Origin: Limonium bicolor
Taxonomy: Eukaryota > Streptophyta > Magnoliopsida > Caryophyllales > Plumbaginaceae
Direction: 5' to 3'
Assembly: GCA_023374045.1 (NCBI GenBank)
Contig: JAIOTZ010000250.1
Location: 1-64,000 of the forward strand
DNA: 64,000 nucleotides
Below the pieces are notes generated by a model that was not told the DNA's origin, did no database searches, and worked only from the letters and a program-made list of their open reading frames with translations. A program made the translations under genes and the position numbers. Below, piece by piece: positions 35,130 through 47,590 of this stretch (its first letter is position 1; each line of letters opens with the position of its first letter).

Positions 35130-35223
35130 TCGAGCACAGCTCATCCGGTTAAAGCATTCAGGAGGTATATGAGAGGTCTCGGGTTCGAACCTCGGCGGGA
35201 GCGTGATTGCTCCCCTTTTTTTT
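35130..35223 (+). other. tRNA-like Pol III cassette in the C LTR
   Basis: A-box-like AGCTCATCCGG (35138-35148), a B-box GGTTCGAACCT (35182-35192) that matches the consensus GGTTCGANNCC up to its last base, inside a foldable T-arm, and a T8 run (35216-35223). It is antisense to the LTR, 330-430 bp from the LTR start, as in the LTR at 13060. There is no matching acceptor stem, so it is not a functional tRNA. Confidence 0.55.
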
Positions 35224-35557
35224 GGAACAGTATGCACATGCTATTTATATATGTGGGACTACATAATATCACGTTATTAGTTAGATACGCGACTAGTTAA
35301 TTCTGTTATGTTGTATATATACGACCCGTTTAGTTTGTCGCGATTTAGTTATACGTAACTATGCGACGTTACAATTTTATATATGATGTTGTCATGTTTT
35401 CGGACACGTATATGCTCGTACTAAATTTAATTGTTCGTTCGCTCACAAGTTGTTCATGCTCATAATAATGTACACTTCCCCTTAATTTAAACCTTACGCC
35501 ATAAGGTTTTATATGCTTATATGTTTAAGTCATGTTTAATTAAGTAGGGGTATTTCA

Positions 35558-35592
35558 GTCTACCCCCCTTAAAAAGACTTCGTCCCGAAGTC
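35558..35592 (-). promoter_or_regulatory. PPT and adjacent hairpin of element C
   Basis: On the minus strand, the hairpin GACTTCG-GGA-CGAAGTC (35592-35576) is followed by TTTTTAAGGGGGGTAGAC and then the LTR. The PPT primes plus-strand DNA. Confidence 0.85.
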
Positions 35593-36004
35593 GCTTTACT
35601 TAAATAGGTGTATTAATAACTACCCATATAATCCCATAATGAATACCTATGTGATATATCATTTACACATATCGTGTTGTGCTAATATCGCACATAGCCC
35701 TTAATTGTGGCGTTAATTCAAACATATATGGATATAGGCGGTCCATCAGCACCATGATTTCCTATCAGTTCTACCAACCCTGACAACCTCCCCGAGGTGT
35801 CCATATCATATCATTATTCCACCTTCTGTATCTAATCATTCATCTCGTATCTGGTGATACCATATGCAATCAATCCACAAGGTACTATTAATATGTATCA
35901 CAAGTATCATAAAGAAAAGTGCTACACACGTGGATGTAGACACATCATTCAATCAAGTATCTCATAAGATTCATACATATAAGTGCACATCACACACAAA
36001 AAGC

Positions 36005-36190
36005 CAACAACGTATGCCCCGCGTACCAACCAACACCAAGAAAACAACAAACAACATCAACAAACAATGTATGCCCCGCATACCACCAATTCACTGTATG
36101 CCCCATACGAAACAAACAAACAAACAATCATCGTATGCCCCTCAACCAACAAACATACCAATAAACTACTGTATGCCCCGCATACGAAAC
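36005..36190 (-). repeat. Repeats of GTATGCCCCGCATAC near the PPT of C
   Basis: Five copies, full or partial, of a 15-base near-palindrome (arms GTATGC/GCATAC around CCC), separated by CA-rich spacers of about 15-45 bp. Confidence 0.85.
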
Positions 36191-39100
36191 AACAAAATTC
36201 AGTGCAAACATGTGCGCAGCCAAGTGGCTCTACCCCCCTTATAAAGGGTTACGCCCCCGTACCCCACAAGTATTCAACAGCCACTCCACCAGGAGCACTG
36301 GATACTTGGCTCTCATAGAGTTCTCTAACTCTCATGTGGTATCTCCCACCTTTTGAGTGGATTATTCTCATCTTAGAGGACGGGTATGACTGTAGCCCCT
36401 CTAGGCAACAAAACATATAAAGGGTGAGGCACGTGTTTGTCTCTCTCTCGAATTCGTTCTAATGGGGCCACTCGCTCCGTTCAGAGGTGCAGACCCATGA
36501 ACATAGGCTCACTTTGCCCCTTTTCCTTTGTTGTATATCTCATTATTTATATTACTAGCATACATGCGTGTATCTTCTCTTACTTATTCCTAGCTTGAGG
36601 TGTCATATGACGTTGGCTATTATTAGTACTTAGTGCTCTTTGCACCTGTTTTTCAGATACTGAGACGTACTAGCCTTGATAAAGATTGCGTCCGTGTCTT
36701 CTGGTGGTTTTGTTCCAGAGTAACACATTATTGTATTCTTGATATTGGCTTCGTGTTGATATATCTTATATCCTCTTGTGTGGGGTTAGTAATACATTGT
36801 TGTATTCCTCTGCTTTCTGGCAGGGGGAAATCTATATGTTGTGCTCGTATTAGAGTTCTGCAACTTCTTCTCCCATTTCACATTATTCTTTGTGAGGTTT
36901 ACTCGTCTAAGTTCGCCCATGTATTTATTATTGATGGCTATTCCTGTTGCTCGCTTTCGCGCGCACCACATTCTAGTCGATTCGACGATTTGTTAGTTAT
37001 TACAACGTTTATGTTCTTGTTAAAAGCGTCTGCTTGTGTGCTAGCTTTGTCTTTCCTCATTGCGTAGTCACGCTTTGAGTTCACATCATTTGGTACATTC
37101 CTCTGGATTGCAAGAACTTGCATGATCCTTATGAGGGTTCTACATTCTTGTCCATACAGTGGGTTTCCTGTTTTGTTATCAGCGTCGTCATCTTTGAAGG
37201 TCCTCTTGTCTTCATGTGCACTGTCTGCTAACTCTGTGTTGACGATTCTTGGTTTCTCTATCCCGTTGGTTGAATTGCGGTTCTTTTCGTCCATCTTCGA
37301 TGTGATTTGCATCACTGTCCGTAGTACGGGTTGACTACTTCTCGTGTTCTTAACACTACTTGTCTACCTGCATGGGGTACCATACTGATACATTACTACT
37401 TACCTGACTAACTTATAAATAAGTCTGTTAGGCCCACATGCTCCTATCAAAGTGCGGTCGTCCCATGTCTCGTTTAGTAAACAGTAGCGTCCGTCACACG
37501 GCTATGAAGTATTCAATTGTCAATCTCCCTTTTGATGGATGTCCTTGTTAGTTTCGATGTTAACTGGTCCGCACGGTTATTTTTGTCGTAGGTGTTAATG
37601 TTCTAGTAGTATGGTGGTAAAGTGGTTGTAAACATTATTTTTTTCCCTGGACTTATGTCCTTAGTAATACACCAGAGGTAGCACTTGGTTTTTAATCAGT
37701 TAAACGTTAGGTGTTGGTTCGTCTGTATGGCTGCAATCGGTTTGTGTAATATTGGTGCTGAGCTAGCAATGTCAGTTCTCCTATCTTGATTTCTATGTGT
37801 ACTATACATGATTCTTTCCTCCAGGTTTAATCATTATCACCTCTTAGCTATACTTCCCGATACGGCGGTAGGGTAAGTTCTCATACTTGGGTATTCATAT
37901 TTGTTCCATGTTCGTTTAATTGGGTGTACTGTAGATTGCATAATAGTTTGAATAATTTGATTCTTTCTTTCCAATCATTCTCCTTGGCGGTACTGCATCC
38001 ACAAAGGGTATGCCATTTTTTATGAGATTATGTTTGTCCACTAGGACTAAACATTTATCACTATTAGTGACTAGCATTACATGCTGGTATATACTCTTGG
38101 TATTCAGCTAGTAAGTAATGTCTTTGTTGTTACTTATTGTTTAGTGCTAGTTATTTGTAACTGCAGTTATTTATTTTCAAGGGCGCGGTTTGGTGTCTGC
38201 AAGTTAACATCATTGTTATTCATATCTCTCTTACTTCATTATATTAATTTAGACATTGTTATGTTAGAAATATACCTCGAAAGGTAATTGGGGTTCGGTG
38301 TTCCCGGTCTTCTGGGCTCATGCCCTTTATTTGTACATTAGGTACTTATTATTGCGCTATTTAGCGTTCGGTTTGAGTGTTTTGTAATCTCGATGTAGGT
38401 GTTTGTCATTGATTTAATTTACACATTCATTCATCACTGACAGTCGTCACAGTAGTAAACGACATGTCTTTAGCACATATTGATACTTATTGTTTTTTTG
38501 TAGGACGCCCATGGCGGTAGCCCTTCTTCTATTTAGAACTTGTCTCATAATCCGTAAGATATTGATAAACACATAAAATTCTTTACGATTGTTTTTTTAA
38601 TTGTACCTCACTACGTAGCACTCCTTGGTAAAGGTAGTGCCCAGGGGTGGTAAATATTTCATGTGTTGAGTGTTGATTCGCGTTCATTGTTGCGAATGAT
38701 ATTGGTAATAGCCGTATTAGGGTAGAAATGTTTCTTTTCATTTTTGGTCCATCTGTGGACTGATACGTTTTACTAATTTTCTGGTGTTCATCACAGGGAA
38801 TATCGATCGCACACTGGTAGTGTGTTTTGTTGGTACTGGTTGTGATACGATTGTATTCACTCCATAATTTTATTTGTATGATTTAATATATACAACTTAT
38901 ACTGTTGGTTACAAGCCTTCTTATTTAGTATTTTATTGCTAAATTGTTGCTAGTTTTTTGTAATTAGTGACTGTAGTTTTATTTATTCTGGCCGTAATTA
39001 TTGTGGCAACTAGTGAAGAGTCTCAGGAGTCATCCGACCCTGGTGTGATCAACACAGTGTTGAACTAACCTTCCACCCTAATTTGTGGTTGGTTTTCCCT

Positions 39101-40458
39101 TGATCCACGGGAATCAGGTTTCACCGTCCACTTCCATTTCAGCCATTAAATGGTTTGATAATTAAATTATGTTATCTTGGCTCTTAAGCCGGTGTCATTG
39201 ATTCGTTCTTGCTTAGTAGTTATATTTTTTTATGGGCCGGTGTGCCCTTTTATTGCGTCAGTCGGACTCGTCGGGTCCTTCAAAGGTTGTAGGCCTCGTA
39301 TCTTAGTTGTTTATTGCAATAATTGTAGTTCTGTAGTTTATATTAGAGGTGTACAATTGCTTGGTGATCATTGGTAGCCATGGTGTTGTACCATTGGTCT
39401 ACACCGTTTACAGAATTCGTTTGTAATGATAATATCAGCGGTAGCTGCGGTCCTAGTTGGTTGCAGCACTTGTAGTAGCAAGTGCGCGGGGTAGACGAAA
39501 ACATCTGGTACATTGTTTAAATCAGCGCTTGCATTGGCAAGCGCGCCATGCAAGTATAGTTGTCGGTTTCCTACCCACATTGTCATTAGACTAAACAAGT
39601 CCTCCCTCGCAGTAGCGTAAACGTCGGTATTTGTTCTCCACATGTGTCGTCATGACAAGGTTCTAGTGTCACAGTATTGTGTGTACACAAGATTAGGTTT
39701 GGACCTGAGCATGACAGGACGGTGTGCTTACAAGATTTTCCACGATTTCAATATAATTTCTTTTAATGTTAGGTATCACGATACAATGGTATGGGGTTAA
39801 AGGTCCCCTTACGGGCGACGGTCTCGTGGAGTTCATGGCGCTCTCGGTCCGCTCGCCCTGATGTCTTGGGTGATCCTTTCCACGACGTTACGGTAGTGGT
39901 TGTACTCGCCTCTGGTGGTGTCCATTGCACAATGCTTGATCGTTAAGGGTGGTACAGTATTGAGTTTTATTCATGTTACAGGAGTAGGAATATTCATTCA
40001 GTGTGGAGAGCGTTCAGACGGTCTGTTAGGCTTGCTAGTCCTCTTCCCTATATTCGGGGACTATCTTTCTCAGTGTATCCTCCTCATTGGGTTGTGGCGG
40101 GAGGGGTACTGTTGGCGGTGGTCCGTATGGACTTCCATATTAAAAAGGGCTGTCGCCAATGTACTCTGATGTTTGTGTCTCCTCCTGGCTGGGTCTCAGC
40201 TGGTCCTTAACGGGGGTAATATTCCCGGGCCTTTATGCCCTTGGCCAGCTTTCCTGGCTCACCACCACTAGACTTCAGTATTACGTTTGTCTTCTCAATA
40301 ACGCACCATATTACAATCAACTCATTTGTGTGCCCCAAGGGCTAACACTTGCAAGCCAAAAGTTCTGCTAACACTTAATTCCTTAAGACAAAAGATGTTT
40401 CGTACCTCACAAACGTTTCCCAAGTCCTAAGATCACTGTCTTAACCTAGTATCTCGTC

Positions 40459-40483
40459 ATCAGAGCGGTACTCCGCTCTGATA
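40459..40483 (-). promoter_or_regulatory. Degenerate palindromic PBS of element C
   Basis: Sense strand: the LTR end, then AAAATTATCAGAGCGG. TATCAGAGC (40475-40483) matches nine of the twelve tRNA-iMet PBS bases; the leading TGG is lost. It is part of an inverted repeat (40459-40482), as in element A. Confidence 0.75.
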
Positions 40484-40487
40484 ATTT

Positions 40488-41166
40488 TGTAAACCCCTCT
40501 CAAATTAACACGCAATAGTCACTCACGTTAACAGGAAGGTTAAAATGTATCATAGCGGAAAGATAAACAACGACATTAAACTCACTCGGGTGTCACTGCC
40601 ATTACTCGCCCACGCGAGTAACGAAGCAGTAATTAAAGCCAACGCTAAAACAACATACTACTCAACCGCAGTGACGACGAGATATCTCCTACACATCATA
40701 CTAAATCCATATCCATAACAGTTGACAAGTGAGCATCTACCCAAATCCCAAATACATACAACCGTACCGTCATACATCCACAGACTTAAGTCAGTATACA
40801 AATAAATTTCATGTGCAATAATCAAGGTAATCCTAACTACCCTGTACCCGCACTCGGCTTCGACAGAGATCAACAACCTACACAATAAGTGTAGTCTCAG
40901 CGATAGACGCTTGAGTATGCCGGATGGACCCTATTGGTCAATGTCATTTTTAACCGTCTTGATATTAGATTGATTTCATGTTTTATCATTTACAGGTATA
41001 ATAAAAAACTGTAAACAACATGCATGATTATGTAACCATTCATCCAAACAGTCATCTATAAATATACACAACACAGTCACACATCATACAATACGATGGC
41101 ATTAGTAAATCATACGTCGTATGTTAGCATCTCATGTATTACAACATTCGGCCCCCCGGGCCCTCA
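40488..41166 (-). repeat. Element C 5' LTR, 3' end only
   Basis: Aligns with 28651-29296. It is cut by the insertion of element D; the last five bases, CCTCA (41162-41166), are the expected left TSD of D. The rest should lie beyond the window's right end. Confidence 0.85.
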
Positions 41167-44100
41167 TGTAACTCCCCTACTCTAATCGGCTCCTAACTAT
41201 CTTGCTTAACATTATAATCGCAGCGGTAATCTCAACAATTGTACTACTGGTGTCACCGTTCTTACTCGCCCATACGAGTAAAACGTGCTTACTGATATAT
41301 CTTAAATACGAAACAATTTCCCACAGTGACAACAAGAGATAGATCTAACCTTCCCAGACCAATATAAATACATTCACAGCGAGCATTCTAAGTATCCCAA
41401 TCCTATACATGTTTCTAGGTTCGTATCAAAATGCAACAGTGCATATTAAAACAACTGTAATTAAACTACCCAGCGCGTCCCTCTCTTGCCGACACCGGAA
41501 GCTGCATACCTGCAAAAATGGTTGTTTGTGGTATGGAATCAGCCCCTGCTGAGTATGTTACTACATGACTGTCATGCCCCCTCGGACCCTCAGTTAATTG
41601 GCCGAGAGCATGCAATTCATATTCATGCAAGTAGTTTAATGTTAAAACTATAAAGCAACAATATATATTGCAGTAACCTCAAATAACAACAAGCCCCCGG
41701 CTTCACACATCGCATCGTAATAAACCATGAAAGCGTTTCAACGCTATATGAGTACAGAGACTCCATTCAAACAAACACTTAATAGTTCATAATTGAGTAC
41801 GGCGACTCACTCGACCAAACAGTCCACCATAATCTACACATGAGTACAACGACTCGACTCAACCAGTTCACAACACACAATATGAGCACAATGGCTCGTT
41901 CAATCAAAATCCCACCTTATAAAGCATAACCACTGAGCAACAAGGAGAAACAACGAGAATTATAAACGAGTATAATTTCCCGTTTGGCATACAAGCCCAA
42001 ATAATGTTCGCCTAATGTACGAGTTAATTTTAGTCGTTCGTAATTGTTCAGTCATGCCTAATGACAACGTCTCGTTGGAACGACGTGTCTCTAAGTTACC
42101 TATCTCCTATGGCGGGTCACCCACGGCAATAGCCACTCCAGCGGTAGAGTCTCCGACCTACGAACATCTGTAGTTCGTTGGAAATTTTATCCAGATACTT
42201 ACGGTTACCACACGGTATCCTAGTATCGTTAATGGATCATAGTCACAACAAGAGCCACATCCTCTTGATAAACTTATCTATACCATCTTATCGTTTTACT
42301 ATTTTCTTTTCTAACACAGCAGACTAAGGTCGTAGTCCAATCCTGAGTATGTCGACTCGCGATCCAGTGCTTGATACGAGAGCGGCGTTAAAGAGGCCAA
42401 TGCTCTGTATATAAGTCCTAGATATTTTATATATCTTATTGTCCGAATGCTACAACATTTACTTACATTCCTTATATTACACATATAAGATAGCATCATT
42501 GCCGCTAGCTAGTTCGTTTTATAATATGTTCATATATACAAACGGTACTGTTATCGTACAACAGTAATAATAAAGCAGCATTAATACACAACTCAAGCAT
42601 ATTAATTCACACCAGCAGACATTCAATCTTATCACAGATTTTCACACAATGTCTGAACTGGGGAAATCCTCAGAGACAATCAAGCCATATAAATAACATA
42701 CTGTTCACCCTGAAAGTATTACGGTGGAGTATGATTCAGCTAGATCCGATGCTCCTCGTGTCGTCTCTAACAGTCTAACAATACATAACGCTACTGATTA
42801 GAATCCCGTATAACAACTTAACTCTACGGTATCCCGTACCGTCGCTATTACCTCCCGGTTAATCCCCCGTTATTAACTGTCAACGTTTTGTCAAGTTTTC
42901 GGTTTAACTCGGGATTGGAAAAACGTCATATTATCGCATGTATTTAATACTCATTTGTATATCATATAGTTTACACTATATTGCATGTATATCTTAATCA
43001 TATACTATACATTTCACCTTAGTATTTATTTTCCTAAGGTTTTGTTTTCCACCATCCATTATAATACTTGGTTTCTAACCATAATATTCATCCTTATATA
43101 CATTTTCTTGTATATGTATATATTTACCACATAGATAAGTTCCATGAGTTATAAACTCTTATATTATATGTTACATTTTTATCATCTTATTAGATGATTA
43201 TCCCCTTTAGTTGTACTATATTATACAACTTATATTAAGATTATTATCGTGATATCATGTAACATTTTATGTTGTATCATTACAACTCCCAGGTTTAATT
43301 AACAAATTCCTTAGTTTATAAATCCTATTTACTATAGTTTGTCACATTACTTAATGTGAATATCCTTACTTTTATTAATTCCATCTAAATCATATAATTG
43401 TTATAACATTTATAACATTATAGACATAGTCCAAAATTCATTTTCCAACTCTTAATATCGGTACAGCCCTTAAATTTATTTTAATTTCATTTTGACCACA
43501 TAACATTATGTAATGTTATACCACATACTAACATCATATAATATGATATCTTTATTCCCTTTAATTTATACATATAGTTTTTTATGCAAAACTATTTATT
43601 ATTGCCGCGTGGGCACCATATAAAAAACCATATTCTTTTTCATATACCATACTTTCCTTTATTTAAAATTCACCCCATTATTTATACCATGTTATATATA
43701 TCATAAAATATAACATTTTAACTTATAAATGGTATAACCTATGGTTATATTTTTTAAATTCCGAACAGACCCAATATTATTCTATAATTGCCATTTAGCC
43801 CAATTTAAACATATAGTTTGATAATATCATTAAAACTATATATTATACACATATCTTATTAAATACTCTTATATAATTCTAAAAATCACCAAATTTCACC
43901 AAAGGGTTATAATTACCCTTACTAACCCATATATATCGGTTATTACCATTCCACCAATCTTTTATTCCAAAGGTCATAATGACATAATAACTATATTATT
44001 ACATATATAGTTCATTCTAATTCCAAAATCAACCCAATAAATTCCTAAAATTCCTAATAGCCCATGGGTGTTTATAATACCATTTTACCCTTTATTTTCG

Positions 44101-45274
44101 GTATAACATATTTACCACATATGTTATAAAATTGATACAGTTGAATACATAACTTATTATAAAACCTTAAATAAGTTATTTAACTTATCTAATTTGGTCA
44201 AAACCTACCATATGGTCAAGGTTGACCTCCTTAATATTTCCTTGACCATTAATTCCTTATAATTACGGTCTATAACCATATTTTTCAGAATTACCATTTA
44301 ACCCCAAAACTTTATAAAAATCTTATAAACTTTATTTTAAATCCTTTTTAACTTCTAATTTTCGGCCTTATTATTATAAAGCCCCCAAATTTAATTTAAT
44401 TACACTATAACCCCAATTCCTTGCGGTAATTCATTTTTAGCAGCTAAACTTAATTAAAAGCTTATAAATGCTAAATAAAATGGCCTAAGTACATGGCCTT
44501 ATTACAAACATTGGCTTATAAAATAAATTACACATAAATGCCCAAAAGTACTATAAACTCTCGGCCCTTACCATATATTTTCATTAATTACCAATTTTCC
44601 ACATAATGTCTTAAATTTGACAATTATGCTTATTAATTAGTTATAAAATTTACTAAAACATTCCTTAATCACCTAAGGTCAAAATAAGACCTTAAATACC
44701 TTGTTCACTCACGGCACAATTTATATAAATATGTACAAGCACATATTAATATACCAAGTGAAGGTTAAGTGATTTATACCTTGTTTTAGCCAAGTATAAG
44801 CCTTGTTTGGCCACGGCTGTTTGGAGACAATATTTCCACAGCTTAGTTTACATGTTTTCAAACAGCAATTAAGGCATGGTTAGTCTCCAAGCAAGATCTA
44901 ACCATAAGAAGTGTTTAATGTCAATTTCAAGGTTAATTTTACCTTTGAATACCAAGGCAACAACAAGTGCTCTTCGGCCTAAATTTACAGAGGGTAAAGT
45001 GTGTCAAAAGAGCTACTAAAACCAAGCTTAAACTGGTATAAACTCAGATTAGAAGATAGCTAATCTTTACCTTGTTTAAAATGCCTAAAATGGTGTTTTT
45101 GGCTTGGATCTGGTTATACTTCGAAGCTCTTGATGTACCAACTGGATAAGTATGTTAAGATGAAGATTATAAGCTTAAACAAGGTTTTACAGCCGAATTT
45201 GAAGGGAATCAAAAGATATGTGCTTAAAGCACATTTTTATACCGTAAGAACAAGATTAGCTTTCTCCACTTCTT
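41167..45274 (-). repeat. Element D 3' LTR, part 1
   Basis: On the minus strand this is the 3' portion of a 4.5-kb LTR ending GGGGAGTTACA at 41167. It is interrupted at 45274/45275 by element E and continues at 59904. It includes a very AT-rich segment (42950-44220) that matches 1933-3200 in reverse complement, and the ACTCAGC...TTTTTGCAGG block (about 41505-41570). No gene seen. Confidence 0.83.
45270..45274 (+). repeat. Left TSD of element E (TTCTT)
   Basis: TTCTT directly before the TGTAACACCCC LTR end. The same bases occur at 59899-59903, where the D LTR resumes with TGAGAACTG. Confidence 0.75.
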
Positions 45275-46157
45275 TGTAACACCCCTAAAAACCGGCCTAA
45301 GCGTTAAGGGTATTACACGCCGTATTACTACCAATAACGCAAGGCTCAAAACATTCAAAAGCAATAAAGGCCCAAAACAGAGTTTACATAAACATTGTAA
45401 CCCAAAGTCTTCAAATACAGCGGAAGTAATACGAAATCCCAAATACATACCCAAGTCAGAAACAGAAGTTAAACCAGTGCAAGGCCCGAAGGCTACAACA
45501 TCAAAATAACAATCTGAACGAACAACAAAAGCTAAACACTGTAGCTCCAGAACACAAGATGATCCTCGCTGATCAATCTGCAAAAATGTTAAAGGTAGGG
45601 GAACGAGCACACAACTATACCCAGTAAGCAGCGACCATCATCAGTAAGGTCGCTCAAAACAATTGAAATCAGAAGAAGGAGAAGATAAACGTTAGAACCA
45701 CAATTCTCAATAGTCAGTAGCTTTCAGAACAGAAACAGAGTGGAACACAAGGGTTCCCAATTCAGAAACAATCAGAGTTCATAAACAGAAGAAGGGACAA
45801 GACACAATGCACACACTCAGAAGGGTCGAAGACCCATAGACCATACCAGGTCTTTCGGCAACGCATAAATGACTCGAAAGAGCCAAAGGGTTCGTCAACC
45901 CCACAGAACAGAAAGGGAATGACCCACACTCAGAACGACGTCTACATGGTATACCACAAAATAGCTCGACCCAGCCATCGGCTTGAGAAACAAAGTGTAA
46001 TGTCCCAAAACAGAAGGATTGCTTAAACAGAAGCAAAACTACATCTAAATATGCCCAAAACACTCATAAATCAGTAGTACAGTTCATAAGGGATCCAACG
46101 CCGCAGACGGCACTCAAATCGGAGTACAAACAAAGAAGTTATGCTGAAAACAGAGGG

Positions 46158-46470
46158 GTGTCCGAACTTGTGTCCGGACGTCGACGTTCGGACACAAGTC
46201 GAAACTCGGAAACCAGAGATTGTCAAATGTCCGAACTTGTGTCCGGACATCAATGTTCGGACACAAGTCGAATTGAAAACAGGCAGAGAATTTCAGAGTG
46301 TCCGAACATCGAAGCTCGGACCAATGTTCGGACGGGTTTTACGGGAAAAAGTCACGCGGAGTGTCCGAACATCAATGTTCGGACTGATGCTCGGACATAC
46401 TCCGAAATTGAAATTCGGAAGGGCAAAACACACTGTCCGAACTTCAAAGCTCGGACCGAAGTTCAGACAG
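46158..46470 (-). repeat. GTCCGAAC palindromic repeat block in E LTR1
   Basis: Clusters of GTCCGAAC, TTCGGAC and TGTCCGGAC. Example: ACTTGTGTCCG and CGGACACAAGT as 11-base arms around a 12-base loop. Copies in LTR2 (about 52820-53130) and LTR3 (about 56685-57005). Confidence 0.85.
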
Positions 46471-47189
46471 TGCGAAAACTGCATTTTCCAGAAGACGAAC
46501 AGAGCAGGAATTTATGCAAAACAACACCACAATTTGTCAAACTGATACACACACCAAATCACAGAGAAATGCAGAGAACCATGGGGTTTTAACCATTCCG
46601 AAAACACAATTCAACAGAAAACACAAACAGAATTCACACCCAAAACAGAACCGTTGCAATCCCCATGGCTGAACTTCCAAACCGAATCGAGTAACCACCT
46701 ACCTCAGTTCGAAGTGCAGAAAATCCACAGAATGCAGCAGCAACAACACCAAACAATCGCTCAACCAGAAGAACCAATCAGCCACTGAATTCCCACAACA
46801 ACGATCCAAAATCAGAACAAGGAAGAAACCTAGAATTGGAAATTCAAAACTGCAACACTCTGCATCACAAACCTGAAATCAAGACTAGACGTAGAACTGC
46901 AGTAGAATCCCAATCCGAATGCAGCCGACGACAACTGATTTGACACAATCAGAATCCTCAATCAGAAAAACTGAGTAAAACGAAGAACAATGAAGTCCCA
47001 ATTCTGCAATCCAAACCTGAAATCGAAGGGAGAACCACCCCGCAACGAAGATCGCCAATCTGATTGCAGCGGTAGAGCCAAAATTCTCACGTAGGAAGAG
47101 ATTGAAGAGAGGGAAAGAGAGAGAAAACTGTTGCTCTGCACCACGATGGAGAACGCTCCTCACGAATGAACTGACGTGATGAAAAATAA

Positions 47190-47242
47190 TTAGAAGAGAG
47201 CTAAATTAAATAAGGTTCCCTTCCTCATTAATTTATAAAACA
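47190..47242 (-). promoter_or_regulatory. Candidate core promoter in E LTR1
   Basis: TTTTATAAAT (minus strand, 47240-47231), followed downstream by a CT-rich patch (GCTCTCTTC, then CTCTCTCTTTCCCTCTC). The distance to a start site is not determinable. Confidence 0.4.
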
Positions 47243-47393
47243 ATTACCTTAATTGTTTTATGCAAAGACTACCCTGCCCTTGTCATTTAAAGAATGCCGA
47301 TCAAGTCCCACTGACATAAGCAATGTAATTCATCTTAGATACAACAACACAAACCGGGCATAATATAATGTTGAAAATATGCGGGTTATAACA

Positions 47394-47428
47394 TCACCTC
47401 CCCTTAAAAGAATTTCGTCCTCGAAATT
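47394..47428 (-). promoter_or_regulatory. PPT and adjacent hairpin of element E
   Basis: Hairpin AATTTCG-AGGA-CGAAATT (47428-47411), then TCTTTTAAGGGGAGGTGA directly before the LTR. Copies at about 54055-54090 and 57921-57956. Confidence 0.85.
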
Positions 47429-47436
47429 GACTCACC

Positions 47437-47590
47437 TCACTGATCGAAAAGGGAGGGAAACTTGGCACGCAGCTCATCCTCGAGCTCCCAAGTCGCTTCA
47501 CGTTCTGACTGATCTGACCATTGAACCTTAACCATAGGCATGGTCTTACTACGGAGCTGGCGAACGTCTCTAGCCAAAATACGGGTGGCT
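47437..47590 (-). CDS. Chromodomain of element E, copy 1
   Basis: Reads RILARDVRQLRSKTMPMVKV, QWSDQSEREATWELEDELRA, then KFPSLFDQ and stop at 47437. The VKVQW...EATWE core defines a chromovirus chromodomain. One frame, no break. Confidence 0.9.

Larger units (their letters stand above)
28651..35557 (-). repeat. Element C 3' LTR (6.9 kb)
   Basis: On the minus strand it starts TGAAATACCCCTAC at 35557, directly after a PPT, and ends GAGGGGTGTTACA at 28651. The last 640 bp recur beside a PBS at 40488-41166, which identifies the 5' LTR partner. It contains the Pol III-like cassette (35130-35223), a repeat block rich in TTACCGGTA (about 32790-34180), a very AT-rich middle (about 30200-32600) and a U5 end with the ACTCAGC block (about 29045-29090). 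Open frames here (30723-30905, 31532-31855, 33113-33508, 34181-34718) look fortuitous. It is a sister of the LTR at 13060-20238. Confidence 0.88.
35558..40487 (-). mobile_element. Internal region of element C, no recognisable pol
   Basis: 4.9 kb between PPT and PBS. Neither strand shows a protease active site, RT FIDD/YIDD block, integrase D,D35E or chromodomain. The longest sense frames (36938-37315, 39368-39643) match nothing I know. Blocks near 36440-36480, 37340-37480 and 39030-39140 recur in the internal region of D, so the sequence is a family feature. It is best read as a non-autonomous element mobilised by proteins of another, or as one too decayed to recognise. Confidence 0.7.
45275..47393 (-). 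repeat. Element E LTR1 (3' LTR, 2119 bp)
   Basis: Minus-strand start TGTTATAACCCGC at 47393, after the PPT; end GGGGTGTTACA at 45275. It contains a GTCCGA palindromic repeat block (46158-46470) and a TATA-like ATTTATAAAA (47231-47240). Open frames over the repeats (46141-46592) are by-products. Confidence 0.93.

Noticed and set aside
35130..35223. A genuine tRNA gene
   Set aside because: A and B boxes are present but no acceptor stem or plausible cloverleaf forms; kept as a tRNA-like cassette.
46141..46592. Overlapping open frames in E LTRs (also 52820-53329, 56393-56933)
   Set aside because: They follow from the GTCCGA repeats and occur in several frames and both strands at once.
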